Source: Pochonia chlamydosporia 170
Lineage: Eukaryota; Ascomycota; Sordariomycetes; Hypocreales; Clavicipitaceae
Assembly: GCF_001653235.2 (NCBI RefSeq)
Contig: NC_035790.1
Location: 7,440,001-7,504,000 of the forward strand
DNA: 64,000 nucleotides
Direction: 5' to 3'
A program made the position numbers and the translations under genes. Of this stretch, positions 11,967-23,300 are shown piece by piece. How positions within the stretch are numbered: the stretch's first letter is position 1; every line of letters starts with the position of its first letter. A model generated the notes under the pieces. It saw only the letters and a list, made by a program, of their open reading frames with translations, was not told where the DNA came from and did no database searches.

Positions 11967-14900
11967 CAGGGTTGAAAGCAACTCCACTCAATCCACGCAG
12001 TGGATCCACTCGTGGATTCCACGTCCACTCCACTGGCAATAATCCTAGTGGATTGGCTAATCCACTGAGTCCACTGGACGATGTCGTGGGTGGATTGGGT
12101 GGATTAGGAGAGGAGCAGTTAAGCCCGCTCATACATTTTCGCAGAGTAACCCTAACAGCAACCGATTCCACCGATCCCGCCACCCTGTATCAAAAACACC
12201 ACGAAGCTTCTGAACAGTGTAATTGTAGAATTCACATAATAAATATAGTACTCTTTGAATATCCTCAATTTTCTGATTCTAATGATACTAGTTTCGATAT
12301 GCGAGGATAAGGTTTTGCTCAAAAAATCCACCTCATTATGCATATCAGGAGTAGTTCGTCCGTTTTCAAGCTGTAAATCTATATCTCGCAGAGTCCCCTT
12401 GCAGCTGGACAACACTGACTACGGATTCACAATACAAGATATTAACCATCCAATAGCCCTTTCCCAGATGATTCGAAAAATGCGCTCGGATTCTTCAATA
12501 TCCCAATATTACGCGAACAATTGAAGGCGACACAAATCGCGTCGGCCGCGCGACATGGGGCTCGTTAATACTCTAGCCAATGTGGCTCTCGCTACTTGGC
12601 GATCCATACAAATTAGACTGGTTGGAAAGTACCTGCAACATCAACAAGATACGGACATATTGAGCCAGGTAGCCGCGTTGGACGCGCTATTCGCGCTGAC
12701 TTAACCAGACGTTGTTCACCTTTACTTTCACCTCGTTTGCGATTTTTGACATGATGTAAAGACTTTTTTGACTATGATCTCGCCTGAATCCTGCTTCGAT
12801 GTCTCTGACAGCGGCTTCGGATCGGCACCCGAATTAACGCCCTGCCTGACGCTAAATTCTACTGAGTCGACCTTGACCCCTGTCTCTAGTCGGACAACCC
12901 CTGCCCCAGGCGATGAACACTACGAGCGTACGCTGTGGAGGCATTTCCCTGGCTGGACCTTCTCTGAGCGAGCCAGAGAGACGCGTTGCTGGGCCCTGGC
13001 AATTTGGATATGACATTCAAAAAGAGGACGAGCGCAGATGGATTTGCCGAGCGTGCATTCGCAAGAATGCCCCAAATCCACGTCATTTTGAAGCTGATGG
13101 CATCCAGAACGCGTACAATCAATCATCTTTTCAACCACCACGGGATTCCCGCCCCGCCTGGAATGACGAAAGGAAGCGCTGAAAAAAAGCTGAATTCTAA
13201 GGCCAGAAGGGCTACGGGGCAGCGGACCCTGGTGGAATCCATGAAACTTGATCTAAAAGACCCACGTGAACAAGCCATTGCGAATGACTTCATCAAACGC
13301 TTCGACAAGGAACACTTCCGGAGGCTTCTGATCGACTGGATCGTGGCCAAGAACCACTCCTTTTCTATTTCTGAAGAGGCAGAACTCCAAGCCATCTTCG
13401 ATTACTTGAACCCGTCAGTTTCGGCACGTAAAGCCAATATTACCCACACAACGGTTCGAGAAAAGATCGTCGCCGCATTCGAACAACACAAACAGACGGT
13501 GATAGATGTCTTATGCAAGGCGCCTGGCCTTATCCACATGTCCTTCGACGGCTGGCGGTCCGGAAATCGACATGCATTATATGGTATATGTTGCTTCTAT
13601 AGGGACGAAAACAACAAGCCTTGTAAGATTACGCTAGGGCTTCCCGAAGTCAGCGCCAAGCACACAGGGCCAAATATCGCCGCCGAAATTCTCGACGTAA
13701 TTGAATCGTACCAGATCCAACACAAGATTGGCTATTTCACGCTTGACAACGCGAAAAACAATGACACCGCTATGGAGATTATTGGTGCAGAGCTCGGCTT
13801 CGTAGGGTCCCGCAGGCGAGGGCACTGTTTTGGGCATATATTGAACATCTCCGCCAAAGCCATTCTATTTGGCCACAATGCTGATGCTTTTGAGCGGCGG
13901 GTATCAGGGGGAGAACCTCTTACTGAAGCAGAACACTTGATCTGGCGTAAGAAGGGGCCAGCAGGCAAATTACACAATCTTGTGGTAGCTATCCACAGGT
14001 CTGACTTGTTGACTGGGATGCTTCGCAGCATTCAACGAGAAGCTTTCGCCAAGTCGTCCGACCCCAAACTTAACGCCAGAAAGCCGTTGGACGTGATTTT
14101 GGACAACGAAACGAGATGGTTGTCACAATTATACATGATACGACGAGCTCTACTTCTTCGTGACTATATCGAGCGACTTATTGCCCACCATCGAATCGAA
14201 TTCGAGCAACAACACAAGACTAAGAGGGGTGGCCTTAGGAAGTCACTCGCATTGCCCTTTATTTGCCAGCCAGAGAACCAGCTATCCGAAAAGGACTGGG
14301 AAGTGGTCGAGATATTTGCGCAGGTCCTTACTTACTACGAGGCCACGATCAAAATGCTCGAAGGCGACGGCCAGATCCGCAAGCGGAAGCGTGGGTGGAC
14401 TGGGTCATATGGCAATATTTGGGACGTTATCCAAGGCTTTGAATCCCTTCTCGAGCAGCTTGAACGCTTCAAGGATATCGCGAAGGGCTTTCCTGATCCT
14501 GAACATTTCAGGGTCAACATCAATTTGGGCTGGCAGAAGTTGAATGAATACTACGGGATGTTGAGCGAGACGCCAATATACTACACTGGCCTTGCGCTCC
14601 ACCCAGCGTACCGATGGAAATGGTTTGAGCGCAACTGGGCTGACCGTCCTGAGTGGATTGACGAGGCGAAAAGAATTGTTCACGATGTCTGGCGTTTTGA
14701 GTATCGGGAGGCCACGTTGCCTGGAGAGGAGCCAATAGCTGTTGAGCCGTCTCTGAAGCAGCGGAAGACTTCGGACAATCCGTTCCAAGAATATCTCAAA
14801 CGAAACCGCTACACATCGCCAGAAGCAGGCCAGGATGGCCTCACGCCAGTCGAAGATGAATACCTCCATTGGATTACGTACTGCGAAAGTGGCGATGGCT

Positions 14901-15485
14901 CCATCAACGATCCTCTGGCTTACTGGCATGAGAAGCGCTGCAAGTATCCAAACTTATCGCGAATGGCGCTTGACTATCTCACGATACAACCAATGTCTGC
15001 TGAGTGTGAGCGTCTTTTCTCCGCAGCAGGTCGGATGGTGAGCCCTCTGCGCCACCAACTTGAAGCCCAGATTATCGGGATGTGCCAGGTATTGCGGTCA
15101 TGGCTGAGAGCGGGCATTATTAATGACTTAGATCCCTTCTTTATTTCGGTAAACGAAGAACAAGTCGATATGGAATTGGCTCAGATGTCTGGACAACAGC
15201 TAGAAGAATGGGCAACAAAGTGGCTTACTCAGATGGAAAGTGTCCAAGAGGAGATGGAAGCTAGTTGGAGATAAGTCCGACTCGGAAGTTGGAACAAGGA
15301 AGACGGGTGGCCGAGCCTCCGGGGATACCTTCGCTGGCGCTCTGCCAATCCACTCCCAATTCACCCAATCCACCCAATCCACAATAGCTTCCAGTGGATC
15401 CACTATGCTGAGATAGTCAGTGGATTATGATCTGTCCACTACACTCGAGCACCCAGTGGATTGAGTGGAGTTGCTTTCAACCCTG
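11967..15485 (+). mobile_element. hAT transposon, 3519 bp, complete ends
   Basis: The two ends form a perfect 30-bp inverted repeat (11967-11996 and 15456-15485, beginning CAGGGTTGAAAGCAACTCCA), and an identical 8-bp duplication GAGGCAGC flanks it, which is the hallmark of hAT insertion. Both subterminal regions (about 11985-12115 and 15350-15480) are crowded with short direct and inverted copies of AGTGGAT/ATCCACT and CCACTC, the usual form of hAT transposase-binding sites. One transposase gene on the plus strand fills most of the interior. The insertion disrupts regulator C. Confidence 0.95.
12774..15274 (+). CDS. hAT transposase with two frame breaks in its BED finger
   Basis: The most likely start is ATG 12774. 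The main frame runs to TAA at 15274. Features in order: a BED-type zinc finger (HFPGWTF, WICRAC, HLFNHH; about residues 60-125), the hAT catalytic core with FDGWRSGNRH and FTLDNAKNNDT, ETRWLSQLYMIR, and the C-terminal dimerisation region (about the last 130 residues, PMSAECERLFSAAGRM). The finger is spread over three frames: reading it continuously requires a shift at 12991-12996 (GGGCCC, one C too many) and another at 13114 (one T too many). No splice sites would remove these without deleting conserved residues. An ATG at 12986 opens the long frame but lacks the first half of the finger. The protein is probably unable to bind its ends, or is made only by frameshifting. Confidence 0.85.
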
Positions 15486-15493
15486 GAGGCAGC
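15486..15493. repeat. right target-site duplication GAGGCAGC
   Basis: Exact copy of 11959-11966, directly after the right end of the hAT element. Confidence 0.95.
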
Positions 15494-16154
15494 TGAGGTT
15501 TCGCTTGCATGTTTCTCAAAAACATGCCTCTGTCAACAAAAGACAAAAGAAACCCCAGGTCGTTTTCAAAGAATATGTTAATTAGATTTTGCACGGTGTG
15601 GTCGTCGGTAACGGTAGTCCATGGCGAGTCAGGAAGCTGCTGCATTTGGCTGGGGCACTGAGCACCTAGATCCCGTGGTTCCACAGCGGTGTCATCCCCG
15701 GCCGCGGGTGAAGTTTCGCGGAGGAGGAGATCGCCAGCTTTAACGAGGCGGACCACATCCAAGGGATCAGGAGTTTCTCTTATGCGTCTTAGGATCTCCA
15801 CTGCTTCGCTCCATGATCTCGCCTGTAAATACGTATAGAGTCCGCGAAGCTGTCCCTCAACTTCCCGTCTGGAAGAAGCACGGGTCTGATTCGCTTCAGC
15901 GTCGTATTCGCATGTAATATTTCTGGTGCTGCACCGATTGCAGGCGGGTCGGTCGCCGCTGCACTAGAAACATGAACTTTCAACATAATGTTAGTATTAA
16001 TATAGTTTGAGGGATGGCTAACCTTTGTTTTCGCCCTTTGGCAAGCTGAGCATGCGACTGGAACACGACTCGTGCGTCCACCTTCTGGGGAGACAGGGCT
16101 GCTGGAATCTCTGCCAGGCTGGGCTGGCAATATAGGTCGGAACCGCAAAGTCAT

Positions 16155-17055
16155 GACTGTTTCCCAGCGCGCGAGATGTTCTAAAAGAAGAATCGCGAGC
16201 AGCGAAGAAGGATTCGCGAGAAAACGTCGTACACCCTACTTGTCATCCTTCTTTTCTTCTCCCTACCTGACTGGTTAGGTGCTGCCAAAGCGGCGGGCTT
16301 GCTGAGGTTCCGCCTTTATTTTGCAATAGTCGGCCTCCGCTGTGGTATTAATATAGTCACAAAAATGAATAGAGATTAATTACGTATGATCACTTCATAA
16401 GATCTCTGGGGAGGGTTATGTGGTCTTCGCTTCTGACAATGTTGTTCTGTGGCATAGTTTACTGTATCATACTTGTAGAAATCATGCCTCGTCCAATGTT
16501 GTGGGGTGGCATGGAAGCCAAAGACCCTCCAATCTCTACTCCCCGAGATTGTGGCTCAAACTCAAACTCCATTGCTGTACAGGCATACTTACAGTGCAGA
16601 ACATACTGTGCCCTTCTCGTCAGGTCATCCCAGTCGCTTTGAGCGTAGGTTGTATAAACATGCAGGTATTCTTAACACAGCCTGAAGAGAACGCTTCTCG
16701 CAAAGTTAACTCGACTAATCCAAAGACTCATCATACTTCTTGGTCCTCTTCATTCGGCTCTCGGCCGGTTCTTCCTCATTTCCCCTTTTAATCCACAAAC
16801 CATTTCCCGAATGCTGAGTAGTCTCTAGAGAATCCTTAAGACTTTTTTTCTCCGGACTTGACTTGCTTCTCACTAGGTGGAAGCCCGAACCAACCATTGG
16901 CTTCCTTCAACGCGTCTTCAGCCGAGTTCTTATGATCCAAGACATAGGACATGATCTGTGCCGTGCTAAATTTGAGCTCTGGGATCTTCTTAGCAAAATC
17001 TGCCGCATGCCGCAAGCCTGCTCAGTTCCGAAACTTTCTCGTCGTCAACGGCGTT
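16155..17055. other. 5' flank of regulator C; no gene recognised
   Basis: Several frames of 60-120 codons are open here, but none has recognisable motifs or plausible exon structure. Promoter sequence of regulator C (minus strand) must lie just right of 16154. Confidence 0.35.
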
Positions 17056-17395
17056 ATGATGTTTTTCAGACCCGAACACGAAGCCGAACAAGTCTCTGGT
17101 CACGTATATACCGAACATGACTTCAGCCAGGCACTTGAGGCGGTTGCCAATGGGAAGTCTATCCGGAAGGCCTCGATGGAGTGGGGCATTCCTAGAGCCA
17201 CTCTCTTCAACCGCATGTATGGCCGGGAATGTAGAAAGGATGCATTTTCTTCCCTTCAGAGGCTTTCCCAGACGCAAGAAAATAAACTTACCGAATGGAT
17301 TATAATCCAGGACGCTCTAGGCCTCCCTCCCACACACTCGCGATCAGACAGCTCGCGCAGCGGGTGGGAATATGCTTAAGGCCCTGCCTACCGGA
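17056..17395 (+). pseudogene. pogo/Tigger-type transposase, N-terminal fragment
   Basis: Residues after ATG 17056 carry a Psq-type helix-turn-helix (YTEHDFSQALEAVANGKSIR, then ASMEWGIPRATLFNRMYGR) followed by the start of a CENP-B-like helix-turn-helix (LSQTQENKLTEWIIIQDALG, LPPTH). This is the DNA-binding half of a pogo transposase. The frame then breaks at about 17340: the continuation AIRQLAQRVG is in another frame, one base off. The catalytic DDE half is missing. Sequence switches within about 20-50 bp to the minus-strand regulator fragment ending near 17396, so a rearrangement joined the two. Confidence 0.75.
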
Positions 17396-18008
17396 CTTGC
17401 ACTGCATTTAGAAATGGTATCGAAAACATATTCTAGGTTGGGGATAGATATACACACCCAAGTAGTGCGTTTCCATTACAGTTACTTTCGCTAACCGAAT
17501 CGGCAATGGGTGTAGAAGCTTTGAGGGCAAATCGACCTGAGCCAGAGCAGGATATGCTACTGGATGACGAAGCATGAGATTGAACTCGACACTCGATTGC
17601 GAAGGTGCACCTGCACTGTTTGTTACGCCAAGTTGATCCAGGATACTCCCGTCTCCTGCTGTCACATCTTGCTTCAACCGTTCCAGAAGAGTGGTAGTAT
17701 CGGTCTCATTGGATGCCTTCAACTTGCGAACTACAGTCATTGATCTTTCATCTGAATCAGACTTCAGAAGGTCTAAAATCTCTAATAACGCATATTCATT
17801 TGGTCTTAAAGCCCCGTTCTGTCTCTTTAAGGCCTCCATGTATGTTTCTTTGGCGGATTTAGTAACGTAGGCGCATGCAGTCATCAGAACTATCTCTCGC
17901 TACTAGCTTACTACTCTATCTTACAGCAGATTTTCGGTTTCTGCAGAAATTGCAGGCGACGCTTACTCCGCTTCGCTTCCTCTTTTGCGTGCTGGATTCG
18001 GCTGTCAT
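17396..18008 (-). pseudogene. Zn(II)2Cys6 regulator B2, N-terminal piece with a deleted half finger
   Basis: This is a second copy of the first two exons of B1. ATG 18008 opens MTAESSTQKRKR and the first finger half CNFCRNRKSA, ending at a GTAAGA donor (17924). The intron begins normally, but the last part of it, the acceptor and the second finger half (CDG...C..C in B1) are missing: TCTGATGAC in the intron runs straight into TGCATGCGCCTAC. The remainder is close to B1 (LLEILDLLKSDSDERSM and RHPVAYPAL are shared) and stays open from 17884 to 17408. The B1 intron-2 donor and acceptor are also recognisable (GTGTGT...ATGCAG). Homology ends near 17396. It cannot encode a working finger. Confidence 0.8.
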
Positions 18009-19689
18009 CTCTGCGTGTGGCTCGTCCAGTGACCTGATTGGCGCAGGGAGCAATGTTCTCTTTCTCCTCTGCATATTTGTTTGGCGTAAGGAAGATGAAC
18101 GACTTAAACGGTGTTTGACGACGAACGATATGGAATCTTATAAGTTCCAACTGTTACAATGCTATGGCTCAAGTGTGTCTTTGTTGGTGGCCTGATATAG
18201 CAATTGCGTCAGTCTTGGGGTTCGAAGGTAAATTGTGGGTCAGTGCCTTACTCCTTTGCGACTTAGTGAATGCTCGATCCCAAATCCACTTTGACAGTAC
18301 AGGTAGGGTGATCATCACAGTTCATTGCATTGGTCAATTAAGAAAGAGCACGCAGGTGGCATTGGAAAAGACGCAGCCACCACGCCGCTACTAACCAATT
18401 CCTGCAAGACCTTTCCAAAGGCACCTGGTGCTACGGTGTTTCGGTGGTAGCTGCTCCACAAAAGAGCTGCTTTCGGGACGCGCCTTGGTGCCCATGTAAC
18501 AGCCGTCGACTCCGTCTCAGCTGGCGAAACAAGGTTGCCTTTTCATCAGCATTCACGGTTTCACCGCGGCAATCTCCAGTGTCAAGTTGGCACCTTTCAC
18601 AAATTCTCAGGATGACGAGATTCTCACAGGCCTCTCCACATCCCACGAGATAGTAATTCATATTCCAAAACTCAACCTCAAGTCACATTGCCGTTTAATT
18701 GTCAGTAACCGCTGACAAGACAGTCAGCTTCCAGCGACTTGGGCAAAAAGTCGGACCACTCTCCGCGAAACTGGCTACTTCAAATACTGGAAGCTCAATC
18801 GATAATAGAAACCACCAGATTATGTATGAGCCGGCGGTCTCAACAAGTTAGGTGACATGGTTGTTAAAGTGGGCTGATCAGTGCATTCATCCCGGTCCAG
18901 CACCGAACTAGCTGGTCGGATCGGCCATTCAAAACCGGTCACCGGCGCCAATATGAGCTTGGTGTTGGGTCTAAACTACCGAGTAATTGTCGATGGCTCT
19001 AACAGGCTGCCAGTATGTCTGAGACTATTACAGGGGGTGTACAGACTACTTATTCATTGTGTTCAACGTATTGACATTCACGCCCAGTATGTTTATTGAC
19101 GAATATCCTGCGATAAGCGTACATGAGGTGAGCATCATATAGCGTACCTAAGCTGGGAAGTCGCCCATGGAGACAGCGGATGTATGTCATGTTAATGATA
19201 CCCTCGCTTGTCAGATTTCTGTAGAGACATTTAATGACGAGGATACAGATGATGTTTATTAATTTCTGGTGTTGGACGCTTTTATTCGTATGATTTTTGT
19301 ATTGAGGTAGTTTAGTTGTCTGACTCGCTAGGCTTTCGTCGTCAGCAGTTTAGTCGTATTTGTAGCGGATTTGTTGTCCCAGCCCTTACCTCCTTTAAAA
19401 CGGTTGGTATGTACTAAGGTGCCTGGTGGCTCCAATACACGGCACAAAGGCTTCGGTCTAGATCGTTCCGAAATGTGATATGCTCCCGCCTGATTGGTGC
19501 CGACCGCCTAGCGACGGCATCATAAAGATTCAGGTGCGCAGGGAACTGCCCACCATCAAGTCCCTATTTCAACGTCTACATCGCCGATTCTTTTTATTAT
19601 GCCTACCATGACTTCGTATACACCAGTCCATAACTCTTGATCATCATCGTGTTGTATTGGGTGTATTTGGTATGCTAATGAAACGTTAA
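18009..19689. other. no supported gene
   Basis: A minus-strand frame at 18431-18661 (Cys-rich, 76 codons) and a few similar plus-strand frames lack any support. The sequence upstream of the B2 start does not resemble that upstream of B1, so the duplication border on this side is close to the start codon. The right part is the promoter region of regulator D. Confidence 0.35.
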
Positions 19690-22101
19690 ATGGCTTTCCG
19701 AACATTAAAACCCACCGTCTCCAGAAATCCCACCGCAGCTCGTGCTATTTCTTCTGCTGTACAAGCTTGCCATGATTGTCGAAGGTTGAAGATAAAGGTT
19801 GTCCAGGTCTCTATCATGTATTATTCTTACTTTTGCTAACACTTGTAGCGCAATCAGTGCGATGGTAGGTGGCCCAAGTGCTCAATATGCACAACCAGGA
19901 ACCGAACCTGCGGATACCTTGGCCAAGAGGGTCAGAGTCGAGCGACCGCTATCAGGTCTCGGCTTGAGTCTTTGGAAGAGTTTGCGGCTTCTTTGAGAAC
20001 GAGTAGTCCAGAGAAGCTCGGCATGATTTTAAAAGGCATACGAAATGACCGCTCGACCGGAGTTATTCATGGTCTTGCAAGTCGGGCAAATGCGCCTGAC
20101 AGGCAGGATCAACACTACAATTTATTGATCCTAGCCAACAAATCAGTACCCGACTTCCGTCTGTTACTTCCGGAAGCTTCGCTTGTAATGCGAGCAATAG
20201 ACTCATTTTTTTGCTCCAGCAGCAAATTATTCCACGTCTTTTCGGAAGATTATGTATTGCAATGCTATAGCACCATCTTTGATGAGCCGCAGGCGCCTTC
20301 CGAAAGCTTGAAGGCCAAGGTCTGTTGTCTTGCGGCAGTTGCTGCTGTAGGGGCACAATGCTCACGTGATGCGATTAGCAAGGAAGTCGAGCTAGGCTTG
20401 TGCAACCTTGCTAGACACTTCCTGGAGGCTGCCATGGAGCACAAACCATTTCATACTATCAAGGTGTGCGCTCTCTTGGCTCGATATAATATTATGAATA
20501 AGGAGATAGTTTCTCTCAGTTATGTTGGTAAGTAGCTTCAGTTCTTGATCCGGTACACTACGATGCTAATACGGACTCCACTTAAAGAGACTGGATTAAG
20601 TATGTGCCACATCTATGGCATAAACAGCAGAGCCTTGCGACCTGATTATATACCCAGTGTGGAGTGGTCTGATCTTCGGAAGACGTGGCGAACTTTGATA
20701 TTCTTCTCGAGGTAAGCAAATAGCAAGCTTCTATGACATAAGTGGCCGTCTCTAACCACATACCCCGCGCAGTTGGCTCTCGTCGACGCTTGGGTGCATC
20801 TCTGGGAGTGCCTGGTCGGCTGAGAAAAGAGTCGTAAGCAATTACTGTTCCATTTGTTTTGACTTCATGGTACCTGACTGTGTCCAAGCTTGCGGACCTG
20901 AAGGTGGAAGATCCAACCAATATCTACGAAGGTGTGTTCCATCAAGGATCCAACAGCATCGTCTTTGATCTGATACGTAGCAGTTGTACAAACTGAAATG
21001 ATGAGAATATGTCTTCTGAAAGCAGACATACTTCGTATGCATTTGATGTTCAAGGATCTCACAAGCACGGCCGTGCAAACCATCAGGAGGGAGTTGCAAG
21101 ATTGGTACGAAGAGCTACCGGAAGCTATGCACCTTGGAGATGCTGCACTTGAGAGACTGCCAGGAGGGACTAAACACTCGATAATGCGTTTACATATGCT
21201 CTACCATGGGGCCATAATGCTTCTCTATCGCCGCGTATCAACTCTCTTCTGGAAGTCATACGCGATTGGGGGCCCCAGCAGCAACCTACATATGCACCCA
21301 CGCGAGGCGTTCATTCAACAAAGCGCTGACGCTGTCCAAGCAGCCACCGCATCGGCCGGAATCGTGAGGCTGCTTCTCGATGAGGATGGAGTCTCTGATC
21401 ATTGCTGGCCTGTCTTGTACGTGCTTCAAACGTTTCACTCTGCAAGATCGAGAGACGCGCTTGTTTACTAACGAATAAAACAAAGTTTCCAAACTTACAT
21501 TTCCGGCATGATTCTACTACACTCCGTGGTCCAGAAGCAGTTACACAACTTCGAGTTGTTGACATGGCAGAACGACCTAGAAAACGTCAAAGACTGTCTC
21601 TCTGTACTTGCGTTCTGTGGCTCCCAGGACCGTGTTGCCGCTCAATTCCATGAGCGGCTTGAGGCTCTTATCCAAGCAGCCGTCGCGTATGGGTTGGGCA
21701 GTACACCGAAACAGTCATCTGTGGATATTGATAACCAACAAAGCAATTCTCAGTCACAAGGTACTTGTACAGCGATGGAAGACAGAGAAATGAGACAACA
21801 GCAGCTACGGCCACCAGACCACGCATACCTTCTGGACATTCCTACTCAAGCCGACCCATCACATACGAGCCTCTCATTCTTCCTGCTCATGATGTTAAGT
21901 CAGCCCTTTGGTGGCCCTGGCACGGAAGAGCCTACAGGATTCAACTTGAAGGAATGGCTAACCGGTCTTTCAAGATATGAGTATTCCCACAAGTGGGTTG
22001 ACTGGAGACTGGAAAGCAGGCATACTTTCCAGTGGGGTCTGCGCCAGCTGGCCACTTCATCTGTCCTTCCAATGGACATAGGAAAACGAAAAAGGCAGTA
22101 A
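19690..22101 (+). CDS. Zn(II)2Cys6 transcription factor D, intact
   Basis: Predicted nuclear C6 regulator of 685 residues. Exons: 19690-19797, 19858-20527, 20588-20711, 20773-20833, 20889-20931, 20981-21416 and 21486-22101, which sum to 2058 nt in one frame. The finger is CHDCRRLKIK then CDGRWPKCSICTTRNRTC, split by intron 1 at the same codon as in regulators A, B and C. The middle region has the fungal regulatory domain, including FFSS^WLSSTLG and the conserved helix VQTEMMRICLLKADILRMH. The C-terminus (about residues 560-685) is Gln/Ser-rich with a basic end (GKRKRQ). The 43-nt exon 5 and its flanking introns are the least certain part. No target can be inferred; it differs clearly from A, B and C. 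It lies between two broken pieces of regulator B2. Confidence 0.85.
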
Positions 22102-22569
22102 TGAAGAAGACACAGCACTCACTGACGTCGCTAATGTTCGCTTATCGAAGAGACTTCTACAAGCGAGACTTGATGAATTCATTATTCAGTGGCATATTCC
22201 ATGGAATTTCGCTTCTGACAAAACCGTAGATCTGAGAGTTTGCCTGTCCATTTATGCCAATTGTAGGCAAGAAACGTGTTCACTCTCACTAGTGGGGAAA
22301 CCCAATAGCTTCCGAAGAAAAGCATGCGTTCAGTGCAGACTTAACCCCATTTTGCAAGGCGAATGCCTCATTTGCTGATAGGGCGTTGCATTACTGGGCA
22401 GAATGCTCAGATTTGCAATCTTCGCTGAGCGGACCTAACGGGTTAGGTCCGTTTCGGAAGCACTCAAGGGACACTAAAAATAGCGCGTATTTGCGAGGCG
22501 TAAATAGACAGCTGATGACAACATTGTAGCCCACTGTTGACTTGGTGTGAGACATGTACCAAGACATTT
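22102..22569. other. 3' flank of regulator D with one palindrome
   Basis: No gene. The palindrome at 22430-22451 is listed separately. Confidence 0.4.
22430..22451. repeat. 22-bp palindrome CGGACCTAAC-GG-GTTAGGTCCG
   Basis: Two perfect 10-bp arms around a GG centre. The core is shared with a perfect palindrome at 31289-31308 and with GGTTAGGTC/GGTTAGGCC inside the repeats at 31148 and 36118. Confidence 0.8.
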
Positions 22570-23107
22570 TTAGGCAGATGAGTCACTACCTAGTGGCACG
22601 GCTCCATCCTTGTAATATTCCAGGATCCACTGACTTGCTATGGACCAAAGTTCACATAAAGCCGGGAACGTAGGCCCCGTACAGCAAGGGACAGGATGCG
22701 AAGAAATCTGCTCGGACGTGCTGCGGGATTCGAGGTCACCACTACTCAATCGAGGGATTGCCAATGTAGGTGGGTAGCGAATTGACTGCTCCTGCTCCTG
22801 AAACTGTATGCATCGCATTCTGGTCTCCGTCTTAGCTAAATGTGACCCCCATGAACGCTGAATACTAGCGTAGTCCAGTTATAACACCCCCAGGCCGTGT
22901 GTGACATGGCTCGTGTCCATTCGTGAGGTTGTGCGTGTAGAGTCTGTGGTGTGACTGTATTTGGCACCCCAAAGAGCTTCATGCGCTGCGCCAATCTGGA
23001 TTCCTTGGCTCAAATTCGGCAAGCCGCCATCCTTCCCGTAGTAGACTGAACCTAAGCTTAAAAACTGGGAAGCGGCGACGGCATTGAGTGAGTCACTTCG
23101 CCATTCC
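22570..23107 (-). pseudogene. regulator B2, middle piece (exons 4-5 of B1), decayed
   Basis: The minus strand from about 23107 to 22590 is a close copy of B1 exon 4, intron 4 and the first part of exon 5 (around 4460-4975), with shared stretches such as LSLGSVYYGKDGG, MRCIQFQEQ, SIRYPP and PALCELWSIASQWILEYYKDG. A one-base gain (CAGATTGGCG against CAGATGGCG) breaks exon 4, and the rest of the gene is missing on both sides. It lies to the right of the N-terminal piece (17396-18008), which on this strand is the wrong order, so the two pieces were rearranged after duplication or come from two separate copies. Confidence 0.8.
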
Positions 23108-23225
23108 CGTGCAGCTCTTAATGGAGTTCTTGCTCCTCAGATAATTCTCACTCAATGCAATTGCCACTTTCGGCGCAGTCATACTCGATCTCATGTGACC
23201 TCAACGTTGTCTGACACAGTGCGAT
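23105..23225 (-). repeat. copy of the left-edge sequence (85-200), inverted
   Basis: Read on the minus strand, this matches bases ~85-200 with scattered differences and a small indel (shared runs include AGATCGAGTAT and CTATCTGAGGAGCAAGAAC or a close form). It directly joins the B2 middle piece on one side and the promoter of regulator A2 on the other. Confidence 0.7.
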
Positions 23226-23300
23226 TACCCTCCGTACGATATTGATACATACTTGTTTGACCTACTGATTGAACTACTCCCGGCTCTTTTGCATTTGGCA

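Larger units (their letters stand above)
10501..16154 (-). pseudogene. Zn(II)2Cys6 transcription factor C, split by a hAT insertion in exon 2
   Basis: Reading from ATG 16154: exon 1 16154-16023; exon 2 15963-15494 continuing at 11966-11903 after the transposon; exon 3 11847-11549; exon 4 11473-11117; exon 5 11062-10501. With one copy of the 8-bp duplication, the exons total 1884 nt (628 codons with stop) with no internal stop and with normal GT..AG introns. The finger is CSACQRAKTK then CSGDRPACNRCSTRNITC, again split by intron 1. The regulatory domain shows LLLVNSICAI, the block around 11600-11760 and MFCFDR^S at the exon 3/4 joint. Apart from the insertion (after about codon 201) the gene is undamaged, so the insertion looks recent. 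As it stands it can at most give a truncated zinc-finger protein. Confidence 0.85.

Noticed and set aside
12986..13114. ATG 12986 as the true transposase start
   Set aside because: Residues before 13115 in this frame do not resemble a BED finger, while the other two frames do, so the frame is shifted here rather than starting here.
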